Assembly: GCA_020632955.1 (NCBI GenBank)
Contig: JACKEO010000007.1
Location: 150,290 to 214,289 of the forward strand
Length of the DNA stretch: 64,000 nt
Reading direction: 5' to 3'
Source of the DNA: Alphaproteobacteria bacterium
GTDB lineage: Bacteria; Myxococcota_A; UBA796; GCA-2862545
Positions within the stretch are counted from its first letter, which is position 1, and every line of letters begins with the position of its first letter. A model generated the notes under the pieces. The model did not search any database. It worked only from the letters and a program-made list of their open reading frames with translations, and was not told the origin of the DNA. A program made the translations under genes and the position numbers. This document shows, in pieces, positions 46,260 through 54,379 of the stretch.

Positions 46260-46288
46260 TTGATCGCGTCCCGGCGAGGCGCTACGCC
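46260..46288 (+). promoter_or_regulatory. Promoter candidate of the SCP2 gene
   Basis: TTGATC (46260-46265), a 17-nt spacer and TACGCC (46283-46288), 31 nt before the ATG at 46320. Upstream, TGACA-ttcg-TGTCA (46227-46240) is a short palindrome that could be an operator. Confidence 0.5.
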
Positions 46289-46319
46289 GCCGGGGCACCT
46301 CTGCACCCCGGAGCCCGTC

Positions 46320-46637
46320 ATGGCCGACGTCCGCGCCTTCTTCGAGTCCTACCTCCCCGGCAAGCTGGAGAAGAACCCCGGCCTCGCCAGCGAGATCAAC
46401 GCCGTCTACCAGTTCGCGCTCGGCGACGCGGGCAGCTGGACGGTCGACCTCACCAAGGACGGCGGCAGCGTCTCCGAGGGCGAGGCCGCCGACGCCGGCT
46501 GCGTGGTCACCGCGTCGGGCGCCGACTTCGGCAAGCTCCTCGACAGCCCCGCGTCCGCGATGATGCTGTTCACCATGGGCAAGCTCAAGGTGAGCAACGT
46601 CGCCCTCGGGATGAAGCTGCAGAAGCTGCTCTCGTAA
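46320..46637 (+). CDS. SCP2 sterol-binding-like domain protein
   Basis: 105 residues, one SCP2 domain: FFESYLPGKLEKNPGLASEINAVYQFAL, WTVDLTKDGGSV, ADAGCVVTASGADFGKLLDSP and the closing GKLKVSNVALGMKLQKLL match the family from end to end. Free-standing SCP2 proteins bind acyl-CoA, sterol-like or other hydrophobic ligands in the cytoplasm. The ATG has GGAG 6 nt upstream. Confidence 0.92.
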   Translation: MADVRAFFESYLPGKLEKNPGLASEINAVYQFALGDAGSWTVDLTKDGGSVSEGEAADAGCVVTASGADFGKLLDSPASAMMLFTMGKLKVSNVALGMKLQKLLS

Positions 46638-46648
46638 GACCCCTTTTG

Positions 46649-46750
46649 CTTCGCTCGCTTCGCTCGCTGCGCGCTTCGCCCCGACAGGCCGCTGCGCGGC
46701 CGGGCTCGCGTGCGGGACTTCGCTCGCTCCGCTCGCTGCGCGCGTCGCCC
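46649..46750. repeat. Pair of 33-bp SERSERS-type direct repeats between convergent genes
   Basis: Copies at 46649-46681 and 46718-46750 are identical at 31 of 33 bases, offset 69 bp. The core is (C)TTCGCTCGCT repeated twice and then GCGCGC. On the minus strand it reads GAGCGAAGCGAGCG, which translates as SERSERS. Between them lies the hairpin GGCCGC-tgc-GCGGCC. It fills the 132-bp gap between two convergent genes and may terminate both transcripts or be a REP-like mobile repeat. Confidence 0.75.
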
Positions 46751-46769
46751 TGTGGGGCGGCGCAGCGGG

Positions 46770-48584
46770 CTAGGCCGCGCGCGTCCTCCACGACCACACC
46801 GCGCCCGCCAGCGCCAGGCCGGGCAGCAGGCCCAGGGCGATCAGGGCGATCAGGCTGCGGCCCTGGGCCGTGAGCAGCAGGTCGTCGCCGAGGTCGTCGG
46901 CGCGCTCGCCGAGCTGGTCCTCGGCACCCACGAGCCAGGCCAGCGCGTTGAGCAGCAGGTCCTGGTTCGAGCCGAGGCTGATGCTGCCGTTGCCGATCAG
47001 GCCGGCGTCGCCCAGCACGACCAGCCGCCCGCCGTCCCTGGGGGCGGTGGGCTCCGGTGGCACGACGTCCGCGGCGCGCCGGGCGAGTCCCTCCTCGAGC
47101 GCGTCGCGCAGGTCGGCGAGCGTCCCGCGCGCCCGGGGCACGAGCGGCACGCCCGAGCGCAGGCGCAGCACCTCCGTGAGGCCCTGCACCGCGGCGTCGG
47201 GCAGGCCGAGGGAGGTCAACGGGCGGTCGACCGGGAGGTCCGGCGGGAGACCCACGGCGGCGAGCGTGTCGGCCAGCAGGGTGGCTGCCGCGGGCGCGGG
47301 GGAGGGGCCCTCGGGGAGCAGGAGCTCGGCGGCGCCCACCACCTCCACCGCCACGCCCAGGGGCATGCCCCCGCGGGCCTCGTCGCCGTCGGGCGCGGGT
47401 GCGTCGCCCAGCGGATCGCGCTCGGCCCAGCTCGACGGACCGGCGCGCAGCAGCACCGTGGCGTCCGCGCCGGGCGTGGGGCGCACGTCGACGGGACGCG
47501 CCACCGACGCGAGCACGGCGCCGCGCAGGCCTCGGGTGATGGGGTGGTCGCCCAGGTCGCCGGGCGGCACCACCAGCAGGGAGGGATCCTCGGCGCCGAG
47601 CGGGCTGTGGCGCGGGTCGCCGTCGAGCACCACCTCCTCGCCCACGCGCACGCCCATCGCCGCCAGATCGGACGCGAGGCCCGACGCGAGGCCCGGCTCC
47701 AGCAGCACCAGCGCGCGCCCGCCGCCGGCCACCCAGCCGAGCAGCCGCGTGCGCTCGGCGGGGAGGAGGTCGATGCGCGGCCCGGCCAGCACGAGCGCCT
47801 CGCAGGCGGGATCGAGGGGCTGTGCGAGGTCGGCGCGGAGCACCTGGGCGTCGAGCCCCTCGAGGGCCGTGACGAGGCTGCCCGCCCCGCCGGGGGAGCG
47901 GGTGTCGTCGGGGTCGGCCTCCTCGTGGCCGATCGACCAGCAGATCACGTGGTCCTCGGGGGAGACCAGCCGCACGAGCGCGTCGGTGACGGCGTCCTCG
48001 TCGAAGCGGCCCAGCACCCGCTCCAGGCGATCGCCCGACGTGAGCACGAGCTCGCCGGCCTCGGAGGTCGCGCCCAGGCGGCGGGCCTCCAGGGGGGCCG
48101 CGAGGGGGTCGACCAGGTGCACCTCCACCCGGTCCGAGCGCTCGGCGTAGCGCTGCAGCAGGCTCGCCACGCCGGGACGCAGCGGGGAGGTCCGCGGGAA
48201 GAAGGCCGTCACCCGCACGGGCGCGTCGAGGCCGTCGAGCACGCCCAGGGTGTGGCTGCCGAGGGTGTGGTGGGCGCGCCGGCCGAGGTCCACCGTGTCG
48301 TCCACCTCGCGCACGACGGCGTGGGCCAGCACCGCCACCACACCTGCGGCCAGCGTGAGCATCGTCGCGGTGGCGCGGGCGCGGGCGCTTGGCGAGCGGG
48401 CCGCGTCCTCCACGGCGTCGCGCTCGACCCAGGCCACCAGGGCCAGCACGGCCGCGGCCAGCAGCGCGAGCAGGCGACCCCGGTCGTCCACCTGCCCCAG
48501 CAGCGCCGTGCGGACGGCGAAGCCCAGGGCCAGGGCCACGCCCGTCCACCCCAGCAGGCGTCGTGCCGCGGCGGCCGGGGTCAT
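46770..48584 (-). CDS. GldG-like ABC-transporter auxiliary protein
   Basis: 604 residues. Two N-terminal helices (about 10-30 and 38-55), another near 70-90, a large periplasmic domain, and one C-terminal helix (LIALIALGLLPGLALAGAVW). The soluble part starts RVTAFFPRTSPLRPGVASLLQRYAERSDRVEVHLVDP and continues with VICWSIGHEEADP, the features of the GldG/ABC_transp_aux family (DUF4350-like). It overlaps the permease by ATGA, forming a GldA/GldF/GldG-like module. Many such modules act in surface structures or export. The substrate is unknown. Confidence 0.9.
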   Translation of the reverse strand: MTPAAAARRLLGWTGVALALGFAVRTALLGQVDDRGRLLALLAAAVLALVAWVERDAVEDAARSPSARARATATMLTLAAGVVAVLAHAVVREVDDTVDLGRRAHHTLGSHTLGVLDGLDAPVRVTAFFPRTSPLRPGVASLLQRYAERSDRVEVHLVDPLAAPLEARRLGATSEAGELVLTSGDRLERVLGRFDEDAVTDALVRLVSPEDHVICWSIGHEEADPDDTRSPGGAGSLVTALEGLDAQVLRADLAQPLDPACEALVLAGPRIDLLPAERTRLLGWVAGGGRALVLLEPGLASGLASDLAAMGVRVGEEVVLDGDPRHSPLGAEDPSLLVVPPGDLGDHPITRGLRGAVLASVARPVDVRPTPGADATVLLRAGPSSWAERDPLGDAPAPDGDEARGGMPLGVAVEVVGAAELLLPEGPSPAPAAATLLADTLAAVGLPPDLPVDRPLTSLGLPDAAVQGLTEVLRLRSGVPLVPRARGTLADLRDALEEGLARRAADVVPPEPTAPRDGGRLVVLGDAGLIGNGSISLGSNQDLLLNALAWLVGAEDQLGERADDLGDDLLLTAQGRSLIALIALGLLPGLALAGAVWSWRTRAA

Positions 48585-49336
48585 GCGTGCCGCCAGGTGC
48601 GCACCCGCTGCCAGGTCGCGAAGAGCGTCCAGCCCGTGAGCAGGAGCAGGTAGGAGAGGTCCGAGCGCCGCACGGCGCCGCGGAGCAGGTCGCGCAGGTG
48701 GGCCGACAGCGACAGCTGCGAGGGCAGCGAGGTGGGGTCGCGGTCGAGCCAGCCCACCACCCACAGGGCCATCAGCACGACGTAGGCCAGCAGCAGGGCC
48801 ACCACCTGGCGGTCGGTGACGGCCGAGCACAGCAGGCCCACGCCCACCACCACCGCGCCCAGCAGGCCCAGGCCGAGGTAGCCGCCGGCCAGGGCGCCCA
48901 GGTCCACCGGTGCCCAGGCGCCGAGGGCCAGCGGCAGCACGGCGGTGCCGGCCAGCACGAGGGCCACCCAGCCCAGGGAGGCAAGCGCCTTGCCCGCGAC
49001 GAGCTCCGCGGGGCGCAGGGGGGAGGTGAGCAGCAGCTCCGACCGGCCGGTGCGGCGCTCCTCGGCCAGCGCGCCCATGGTGACCGCGGGGCCGAGCACC
49101 AGCAGCAGCACGGCGACGTTGCCCAGGTAGGGGGCGACGAGGTGGTCGGCCAGGGTGGTTCGCGCCGCGGCGTACGGGTCGAAGACCAGGTCGGCGCGGC
49201 GCTCCACGTAGCCGTCCACCAGCATCAGCCAGAACAGGCCGGCCAGGGCCTGGATGGCGGCGAGCGCCAGCCAGCCGGCGGGCGTGCGGAGCTGCACCCG
49301 GAGGTCTCGTGCGGCGACGGCGAGCACGCGGCTCAT
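48581..49336 (-). CDS. ABC-2 type permease (GldF/NosY-like)
   Basis: 251 residues with six transmembrane helices. LAVAARDLRVQLRTPAGWLALAAIQALAGLFW and VTMGALAEERRTGRSELLLTSPLRPAELVAGKALA are typical of ABC-2 permeases: the second is the conserved EErr-GT-e-lLlt-P coupling loop. It overlaps the ATPase gene and the GldG-like gene by 4 nt each (ATGA), so all three are translated together. Confidence 0.93.
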   Translation of the reverse strand: MSRVLAVAARDLRVQLRTPAGWLALAAIQALAGLFWLMLVDGYVERRADLVFDPYAAARTTLADHLVAPYLGNVAVLLLVLGPAVTMGALAEERRTGRSELLLTSPLRPAELVAGKALASLGWVALVLAGTAVLPLALGAWAPVDLGALAGGYLGLGLLGAVVVGVGLLCSAVTDRQVVALLLAYVVLMALWVVGWLDRDPTSLPSQLSLSAHLRDLLRGAVRRSDLSYLLLLTGWTLFATWQRVRTWRHA

Positions 49337-50211
49337 CGCACCGCCTCGGTGGCGCGGAGGAAGGCCGCCTCCAGGTCGTGGTGCAGATCGAGCGCGAGGA
49401 GGTCGTGATCGACGGCGGCGCGGGCCACGGCGGCGCGCAGGTCACCGTCCCCCTGCACCCGGAAGGTGGCCGGGCCGAGGGCCTCCACGACGCGCACCCC
49501 GGGCAGCGCGGCGAGCGTGGCCGCGAGGCCGTCGGGGTGGGCCACGGTGACCACCACGTCGGCCGCCTGTCCGACCGGCACGTCGAGCACCACGCGACCC
49601 GCTGCGATCACCACGGCACGGCGGCAGATCGCCTCCACGTCCGACAGCACGTGGGTGGACAGCAGCACGGTGGTGCCCTCGCCGGCCAGGCTGGCGAGCA
49701 GGGCGCGCAGCTCGGCGCGCTGGGTGGGGTCGAGCCCCGAGGTGGGCTCGTCGAGCACGAGCACCCGAGGTCCGTGCACGAGCGCGCAGGCCAGGCCCAC
49801 GCGCTGGCGGAAGCCCTTCGACAGGTGACCGATCCGGCGTCCCGCCACGGCGGCGAGGCTGCACCGCGTGAGGGCCGCGTCCACCGCGGCGGCGTCGCCG
49901 ACCCCGTGCAGGCGCGCGGCGAAGGCCACCTGTTCGCGCACCGTGAGGTCGTCGTGCACCGGCGGCCGCTCCGGCAGGTACCCGACCGCGGCGCGGGCCT
50001 CCTGCGGCTGCGCCTCCTGGTCGAAGCCCGCCACCTGCACGCTGCCCTCGGAGGGCGCGAGCGAGCCGGCGATCATGCGCAGGGTGGTGGTCTTGCCTGC
50101 ACCGTTGGGCCCGAGCAGGCCCACGAGCTCGCCGGCCTCCACGCGGAGGTCCAGGGGCTCGACGGCGCGGTGGCGGCCGTAGGAGCGGCCCACGCCGCGC
50201 AGCAGGATCAC
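49333..50211 (-). CDS. ABC transporter ATP-binding protein (GldA-like)
   Basis: 292 residues. Walker A GPNGAGKTT, Q-loop, signature LSKGFRQR (variant of LSGGQ as in ABC-2 exporters), Walker B VLVLDEPTSGLDP and H-loop STHVL are all present. The C-terminal 70 residues are an extra domain found in GldA/NosF-type ATPases. The GTG at 50211 starts 2 nt after the kinase stop with no own Shine-Dalgarno, so translation probably reinitiates from the kinase gene. It powers the permease next to it. Confidence 0.95.
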   Translation of the reverse strand: MILLRGVGRSYGRHRAVEPLDLRVEAGELVGLLGPNGAGKTTTLRMIAGSLAPSEGSVQVAGFDQEAQPQEARAAVGYLPERPPVHDDLTVREQVAFAARLHGVGDAAAVDAALTRCSLAAVAGRRIGHLSKGFRQRVGLACALVHGPRVLVLDEPTSGLDPTQRAELRALLASLAGEGTTVLLSTHVLSDVEAICRRAVVIAAGRVVLDVPVGQAADVVVTVAHPDGLAATLAALPGVRVVEALGPATFRVQGDGDLRAAVARAAVDHDLLALDLHHDLEAAFLRATEAVR

Positions 50212-50213
50212 GG

Positions 50214-51680
50214 TCAGCGCGGGTCGTAGGACACGAGGCAGGGGAAGACGGGGCCGTCGTCGATGCTGATGCCGCCGCTGCCGCGCTCCACGACGTAGCG
50301 GACGGTCATGCCGGGCCGTGCCTCGAACTTGCAGGTGAGCGTGCGTCCGTCGTCGAGGAAGAGCTCGAGGTCCTGCACGCCGGAGGACACGGGCACGGGA
50401 CCGGGCGTGGTGAGCGCGTGGGTGCCGAGGCGGGCGCCGACGTCGCTGGGGAACCACACGCGGACCTGCGTGCGGTCGGAGGCGGCCGCGCGCGCCGCGG
50501 CGCGGTCCTGGGCGGAGGTGGCCTTGTTCGCCGCGATGGCGCCCACGCCGGTGACCATGCCGAAGATGGCGCCGAGGAAGATCATCGGCTGGCGGGCGAA
50601 CTCGGTGCGTCGGCCCCGGGGGCGGGGACGCGGCGAGCGCGTGCGGGGGTCGGCCTCGGCCTGGGGCAGGCCGGCGGGGCGCTCCGACCCGAGCGCGCCG
50701 GTGAGGAGCTCCTTGTCCTCGAGGCGGCCCACCGCCACGCGCAGGGGGACCTTCTTGCGGTCCTGGTAGAGCGGCTCCACCGCCTGCTTGGCGAACTCCT
50801 CCAGCGACAGCCGGTGGGCCGGGTCCACCGCGTCGATCAGCCGACCGAGCTCGTTCGCGGCGTCGCGGGCCGTGGGACGCAGGTCGACGTCGTACGCGCA
50901 CATGCGGCGCACGAGCTGCCGGAGGTCCTCGTTCACGAGGGCGGTCATCCCGGGCAGCTCGAGGCGCAGGAGGTGCTCGGTGAGCGAGCGGTCGTGCGAC
51001 GAGGGGTTCACCGACAAGGGCATCGTGTTGCCGGTGAGCAGCTCGTACAGGCTCATGCCCGCGCCGTAGATGTCGACCGCGGGCGTGTCGTTGCCGCGGT
51101 CGAGCCGCTCGGGCGCCATGTAGGGTCGGCTGCCCATCACCACGGAGTCGGTCTTCGACTCGCGCCCGCTGAAGCGCCCGGTGGCGATGCCGAAGTCCAC
51201 CACCTTGAGCTGTCCGTGCACCGACAGGAGCATGTTGGACGGCTTGATGTCGCGGTGGATGACGCGCAGGGCGCGCCCGTCGTCGCCCACCGCCTCGTTG
51301 TAGGCGATGTGCAGCGCCACGCAGGTCTGGCGCACGCACTCCATCGCCACGCTGGGGGGCAGGCCGGCGCCATGGCGGCGGAGCAGGGTCTTCAGGTCGG
51401 GTCCGCGCACCAGCTCCATCACGAGGATGGGGCGGCCCTCGATCTCGATGAGCTGCTCGACGGTGACGATGTTGGGGTGGTGCAGGCGCGACAGCAGCCG
51501 CGCCTCGTCCCGGGTGCGGTGCAGCACCTTGGGGTTCTTGGCGTACTCCTGCTTGAGCACCTTGATCGCGACCTGCCGCTCGAGCGGGTCGTTCTTCATC
51601 CGCGCGATGCAGACCGCGCCGAAGGCGCCCTCGCCGAGGATCTCGAGGACCTCGAACGGATAGGGATCCTCGTCCGTCAC
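50214..51680 (-). CDS. Hanks-type Ser/Thr protein kinase heading an ABC export operon
   Basis: 488 residues. The kinase domain covers about residues 10-290 with GEGAFGAV, Lys41 in VAIKVLK, HRDIKPSNMLL (Asp145), DFGIAT and GSRPYMAPER. A Pro/Arg-rich linker (about 340-365) is followed by a short hydrophobic helix (MIFLGAIFGMVTGVGAIAA) and a beta-rich C-terminal domain of about 100 residues that probably lies outside the membrane. It is the first gene of the operon with the GldA/F/G-like module, so it could regulate that exporter. GTG start. Confidence 0.93.
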   Translation of the reverse strand: MTDEDPYPFEVLEILGEGAFGAVCIARMKNDPLERQVAIKVLKQEYAKNPKVLHRTRDEARLLSRLHHPNIVTVEQLIEIEGRPILVMELVRGPDLKTLLRRHGAGLPPSVAMECVRQTCVALHIAYNEAVGDDGRALRVIHRDIKPSNMLLSVHGQLKVVDFGIATGRFSGRESKTDSVVMGSRPYMAPERLDRGNDTPAVDIYGAGMSLYELLTGNTMPLSVNPSSHDRSLTEHLLRLELPGMTALVNEDLRQLVRRMCAYDVDLRPTARDAANELGRLIDAVDPAHRLSLEEFAKQAVEPLYQDRKKVPLRVAVGRLEDKELLTGALGSERPAGLPQAEADPRTRSPRPRPRGRRTEFARQPMIFLGAIFGMVTGVGAIAANKATSAQDRAAARAAASDRTQVRVWFPSDVGARLGTHALTTPGPVPVSSGVQDLELFLDDGRTLTCKFEARPGMTVRYVVERGSGGISIDDGPVFPCLVSYDPR

Positions 51681-51704
51681 CCCTCGCCCTCCGTGTGCGC
51701 GACG

Positions 51705-51710
51705 ATCCTA
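51705..51710 (-). promoter_or_regulatory. -10-like element TAGGAT of the kinase-ABC operon
   Basis: TAGGAT on the minus strand ends 24 nt before the GTG at 51680 and no -35 box is seen at 17 nt. A +-strand frame crosses it, but that frame has no start of its own there. Confidence 0.35.
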
Positions 51711-51799
51711 TGTCGCGGGTGGCCCCCGTCGCCAGCGGCGTCGCGAGCCTGCGTTACAGGGCGCCACGGAGGCCAGGGGGCCCCGCGGAGCGCGCCGGC

Positions 51800-52705
51800 A
51801 TGCGGAAGATCGGCACGGTGGAGCAGCAGGCGCAGGCGAAGGTGCTGTCGGACGTGCTCGTGGCGCGCGGCATGGCGAACGACCTGCGCCCCGACGACGC
51901 CGGCTGGGCGGTGTGGGTGCACGACGATGCACGGCTCGACGAGGCCCGCACGGTGCTCGCGGACTTCCATGCGCGGCCCGACGATCCGGCCTTCGCGGAG
52001 GAGGCCGGGCAGGGGCGCGGCGTGCGCCTCGACCGGCGGCGGAAGGACGAGGCCTACCGTCGACGCGTGCGTCTCGCCCAGGAGTCGCTCCACGGCGTCG
52101 ACGGCCGGGGCTGGCTCACGCTGTCGCTGCTGGTGCTCTCGGCGGTGGTCACGGCCGCCAGCGGCATGGGCGCCGACTGGTCTTCCGTGTCCCTCCTCTT
52201 CCTCACCGTGCAGCCGGCGTCCGAGATGCTCCCGGAGGTGCGGGCGGGTCAGGTGTGGCGGCTGGTCACCCCCATCTTCGTGCACGGCGGCGTCCTCCAC
52301 CTGCTCTTCAACGGGTGGATGTGGTGGTCGTTCGCGCAGCGCATCGAGAACCGGAAGGGCTTCCGCTTCTTCGGGGTGTTCGTGCTGGCCGCCGCGGTGG
52401 GCTCCAACCTCGCCGAGTGGGCCTGGCAGCTCGCCTCGAACCCGCACGGCCTCGTGATCTTCGGCGGCATGTCCGGCGTGCTCTACGCGGTGTTCGGCTA
52501 CGCCTGGTGGAAGGGACGCATCGACCCCGCCGACCAGCTGCAGGTGCCCCAGCAGACCGTGCAGATCCTGATCGGGTGGCTCCTGCTGTGCATGGTGGGC
52601 GTGATCGGCGACATCGCGAACGCCGCGCACCTCGGCGGGCTGCTGTTCGGCGTGGCGTGGGCCTACGTCGACGTGGCCTGGTTCCGGTGGAGGAAGGGTC
52701 GTTGA
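51800..52705 (+). CDS. glpG: Rhomboid intramembrane protease with GlpG-type N-terminal domain
   Basis: 301 residues. The first 65 residues form a small cytoplasmic domain with the GlpG-type start (AKVLSDVLVARGMANDL..WAVWVHDDARLDEARTVLADF). Six transmembrane helices follow. Catalytic residues are Ser225 in FGGMSGVLYAVFGY and His277 in NAAHLGG; the His-Asn oxyanion region is HGGVLHLLFNGWMW. It cleaves transmembrane substrates in the inner membrane. The ATG at 51800 matches the N-domain start. Its stop overlaps the crcB TTG start. Confidence 0.94.
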   Translation: MRKIGTVEQQAQAKVLSDVLVARGMANDLRPDDAGWAVWVHDDARLDEARTVLADFHARPDDPAFAEEAGQGRGVRLDRRRKDEAYRRRVRLAQESLHGVDGRGWLTLSLLVLSAVVTAASGMGADWSSVSLLFLTVQPASEMLPEVRAGQVWRLVTPIFVHGGVLHLLFNGWMWWSFAQRIENRKGFRFFGVFVLAAAVGSNLAEWAWQLASNPHGLVIFGGMSGVLYAVFGYAWWKGRIDPADQLQVPQQTVQILIGWLLLCMVGVIGDIANAAHLGGLLFGVAWAYVDVAWFRWRKGR

Positions 52706-53061
52706 CCGAGGGCCTGCTGGTGTTCGTGGGCGGGGGCACCGGCGCGGTGCTGCGCTGGCTGGTCTCGATCTCGATGACCTCGCCGTGGGGCACGCTGGTG
52801 GTGAACCTGGTGGGCAGCGCGCTCCTCGCGGCGCTGCTCCACCCCCGCCTGGGTGCCGACACCACGGTGCGCCTCGCGCTGGGCACGGGCCTGCTGGGCG
52901 GCTTCACCACGTACAGCACCTTCAACACCGAGGTGCTGGCCGCGCTGGTGGCCGGCGACCACGCGCGCGCCGCCCTGATCGCGCTCGGCACGCTCGTGGG
53001 CTGCCTGCTCGCCGGGGCCGTCGGCTACGCCCTCGCGGGCTGGCTCACCGCCACGTCCTGA
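52702..53061 (+). CDS. crcB: Fluoride ion channel
   Basis: 119 residues, four hydrophobic helices. The signature GGGTGAVLRW, GTLVVNLVGSALLA (conserved Asn) and GLLGGFTTYSTFNTE are those of Fluc/CrcB dimeric fluoride channels, which protect against fluoride. A TTG start overlaps the glpG stop in TTGA and has GGAGG 8 nt upstream. No fluoride riboswitch is seen, and none is expected within an operon. Confidence 0.95.
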   Translation: MTEGLLVFVGGGTGAVLRWLVSISMTSPWGTLVVNLVGSALLAALLHPRLGADTTVRLALGTGLLGGFTTYSTFNTEVLAALVAGDHARAALIALGTLVGCLLAGAVGYALAGWLTATS

Positions 53062-53152
53062 GGCCCCCCGGCGCGCTGGCGATGGCCGGAGCCCTGCAAT
53101 ACCCACGGGGGCAGGGGCGTCAGAGCCTTCCACGCCCTGTCCGGGAGCAGTG

Positions 53153-53875
53153 ATGGGCTTCTTCGATCGCATCGCCAACCTCTGGCGCGGCTTCACGTCG
53201 CTCTGGCTGGGCAGCCTGGAGGAGGGCAACCCGGAGGCCGTCTACGAGGCGGCCATCAACGAGCGGATCAAGAAGCACAAGGAGCTCAAGAAGGCCGTCA
53301 GCAACATCGTCTACCTGCGGAACAAGCTCACCGAGGACCTCCACGAGGCCGAGCGCGAGCTCAAGGAGGTCTCGGCGCAGATCCCCGTCGCGGTGGAGGA
53401 GGACGAGGACGACGTGGCGCTGGTGCTCATCGCGAAGCGCGACGAGCTGGTGAACCACATCGCCTCCGTCTCCGAGGAGCTCTCGGCGGTCGAGCGTCAG
53501 GCCGAGGAGGCCAAGGCGGGGCTGCTGCAGTTCAAGGCCGAGATCCAGAAGCTCCAGCGCGAGAAGGAGAAGAAGCTCTCCGAGAAGGTCAACGCCGAGG
53601 CCCGCATCGAGATCCAGGAGAGCCTGTCGGGCCTGTCGCTCGACGCCGACGTGAAGGCGCTCGAGAACGTGCGGCAGTCCATCGACAAGCTCAAGGCCGA
53701 GGCCGACATCGGGGCCGAGCTCGAGGGCGACGGGCTCGACGCGAAGCTCGCGAAGATCAAGTCGAAGGCGCGCGACGCGGCGGCCCAGGCGCAGCTCGAC
53801 GAGATGAAGCGCCAGCTGGCGGCGCGCAAGACGGCGTCGGAGGGCGCCGCGGCGTCGGTCAAGAAGACGATGTGA
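53153..53875 (+). CDS. PspA/IM30 (Vipp1-like) membrane-stress protein
   Basis: 240 residues, almost entirely helical with heptad patterns. The N-terminal amphipathic helix FFDRIANLWRGFTSLWLG is followed by long coiled coils (for example EAERELKEVSAQ and VERQAEEAKAGLLQFKAEIQKLQ). These match the PspA/IM30/Vipp1 family, ESCRT-III-like proteins that stabilise the inner membrane. The ATG at 53153 follows GGGAG; a GTG one codon earlier is possible. Its stop overlaps the next start by ATGTGA. Confidence 0.88.
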   Translation: MGFFDRIANLWRGFTSLWLGSLEEGNPEAVYEAAINERIKKHKELKKAVSNIVYLRNKLTEDLHEAERELKEVSAQIPVAVEEDEDDVALVLIAKRDELVNHIASVSEELSAVERQAEEAKAGLLQFKAEIQKLQREKEKKLSEKVNAEARIEIQESLSGLSLDADVKALENVRQSIDKLKAEADIGAELEGDGLDAKLAKIKSKARDAAAQAQLDEMKRQLAARKTASEGAAASVKKTM

Positions 53876-54297
53876 CGGACGACCCCTCCCTGCTGCCCCC
53901 GCGCACCTCCGAGGCGGAGGACGCCTTCGTGGCGGGCTGGGCCGACGGGATCGCGGAGGGCGACCTCCCGGCGGTGATCGACGCGGCGCTGGCGGCCGGA
54001 CGGGTGGCGCTGGCCGCGCGGCTGGTGGGGCTGGTCGAGGGGGACGAGGACGACGAGGCGTGGGCCCGTGCGCGCCGCGCCGCGCAGCTCGTGCTCCATC
54101 GCCAGCTGGGGCCCGAGGACGTGAGCTGGTCGGAGCTCCAGGACGCCTGGCGCGAGGTCCGCCGGCGTCGCATGCGGCGTGCCCGCCTGCGCCAGCGCGC
54201 CGTGATCGCCAGCAGCGACGGCCGCATCGGGCGCCTCACGGACCGCGACGAGCGCACCGGCGACCTGCCACGCCTGCCGGGTCGCCGGCGGCGCTGA
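53872..54297 (+). CDS. Hypothetical small protein downstream of PspA
   Basis: 141 residues. The protein is acidic in the first 70 residues (EAEDAFVAGWADGIAEGDLPAVIDAALAAG) and very Arg-rich at the C-terminus (VRRRRMRRARLRQR). No family is recognised. The GTG start overlaps the PspA stop by 4 nt, so it is cotranslated and could be a partner or regulator of PspA. Confidence 0.75.
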   Translation: MTDDPSLLPPRTSEAEDAFVAGWADGIAEGDLPAVIDAALAAGRVALAARLVGLVEGDEDDEAWARARRAAQLVLHRQLGPEDVSWSELQDAWREVRRRRMRRARLRQRAVIASSDGRIGRLTDRDERTGDLPRLPGRRRR

Positions 54298-54379
54298 GGT
54301 GCGGCGGGCTCCACGAGACCGGTCGCAAGTCACGACAAGAGGGGCCGAAATCGGGTAGACCCGTCCCTCCGGAGGACCC

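Noticed and set aside
46585..46770. Possible coding of the SERSERS peptide on the minus strand
   Set aside because: The peptide results from translation of the repeat in a frame that runs antisense through neighbouring genes; it has no start or ribosome site of its own.
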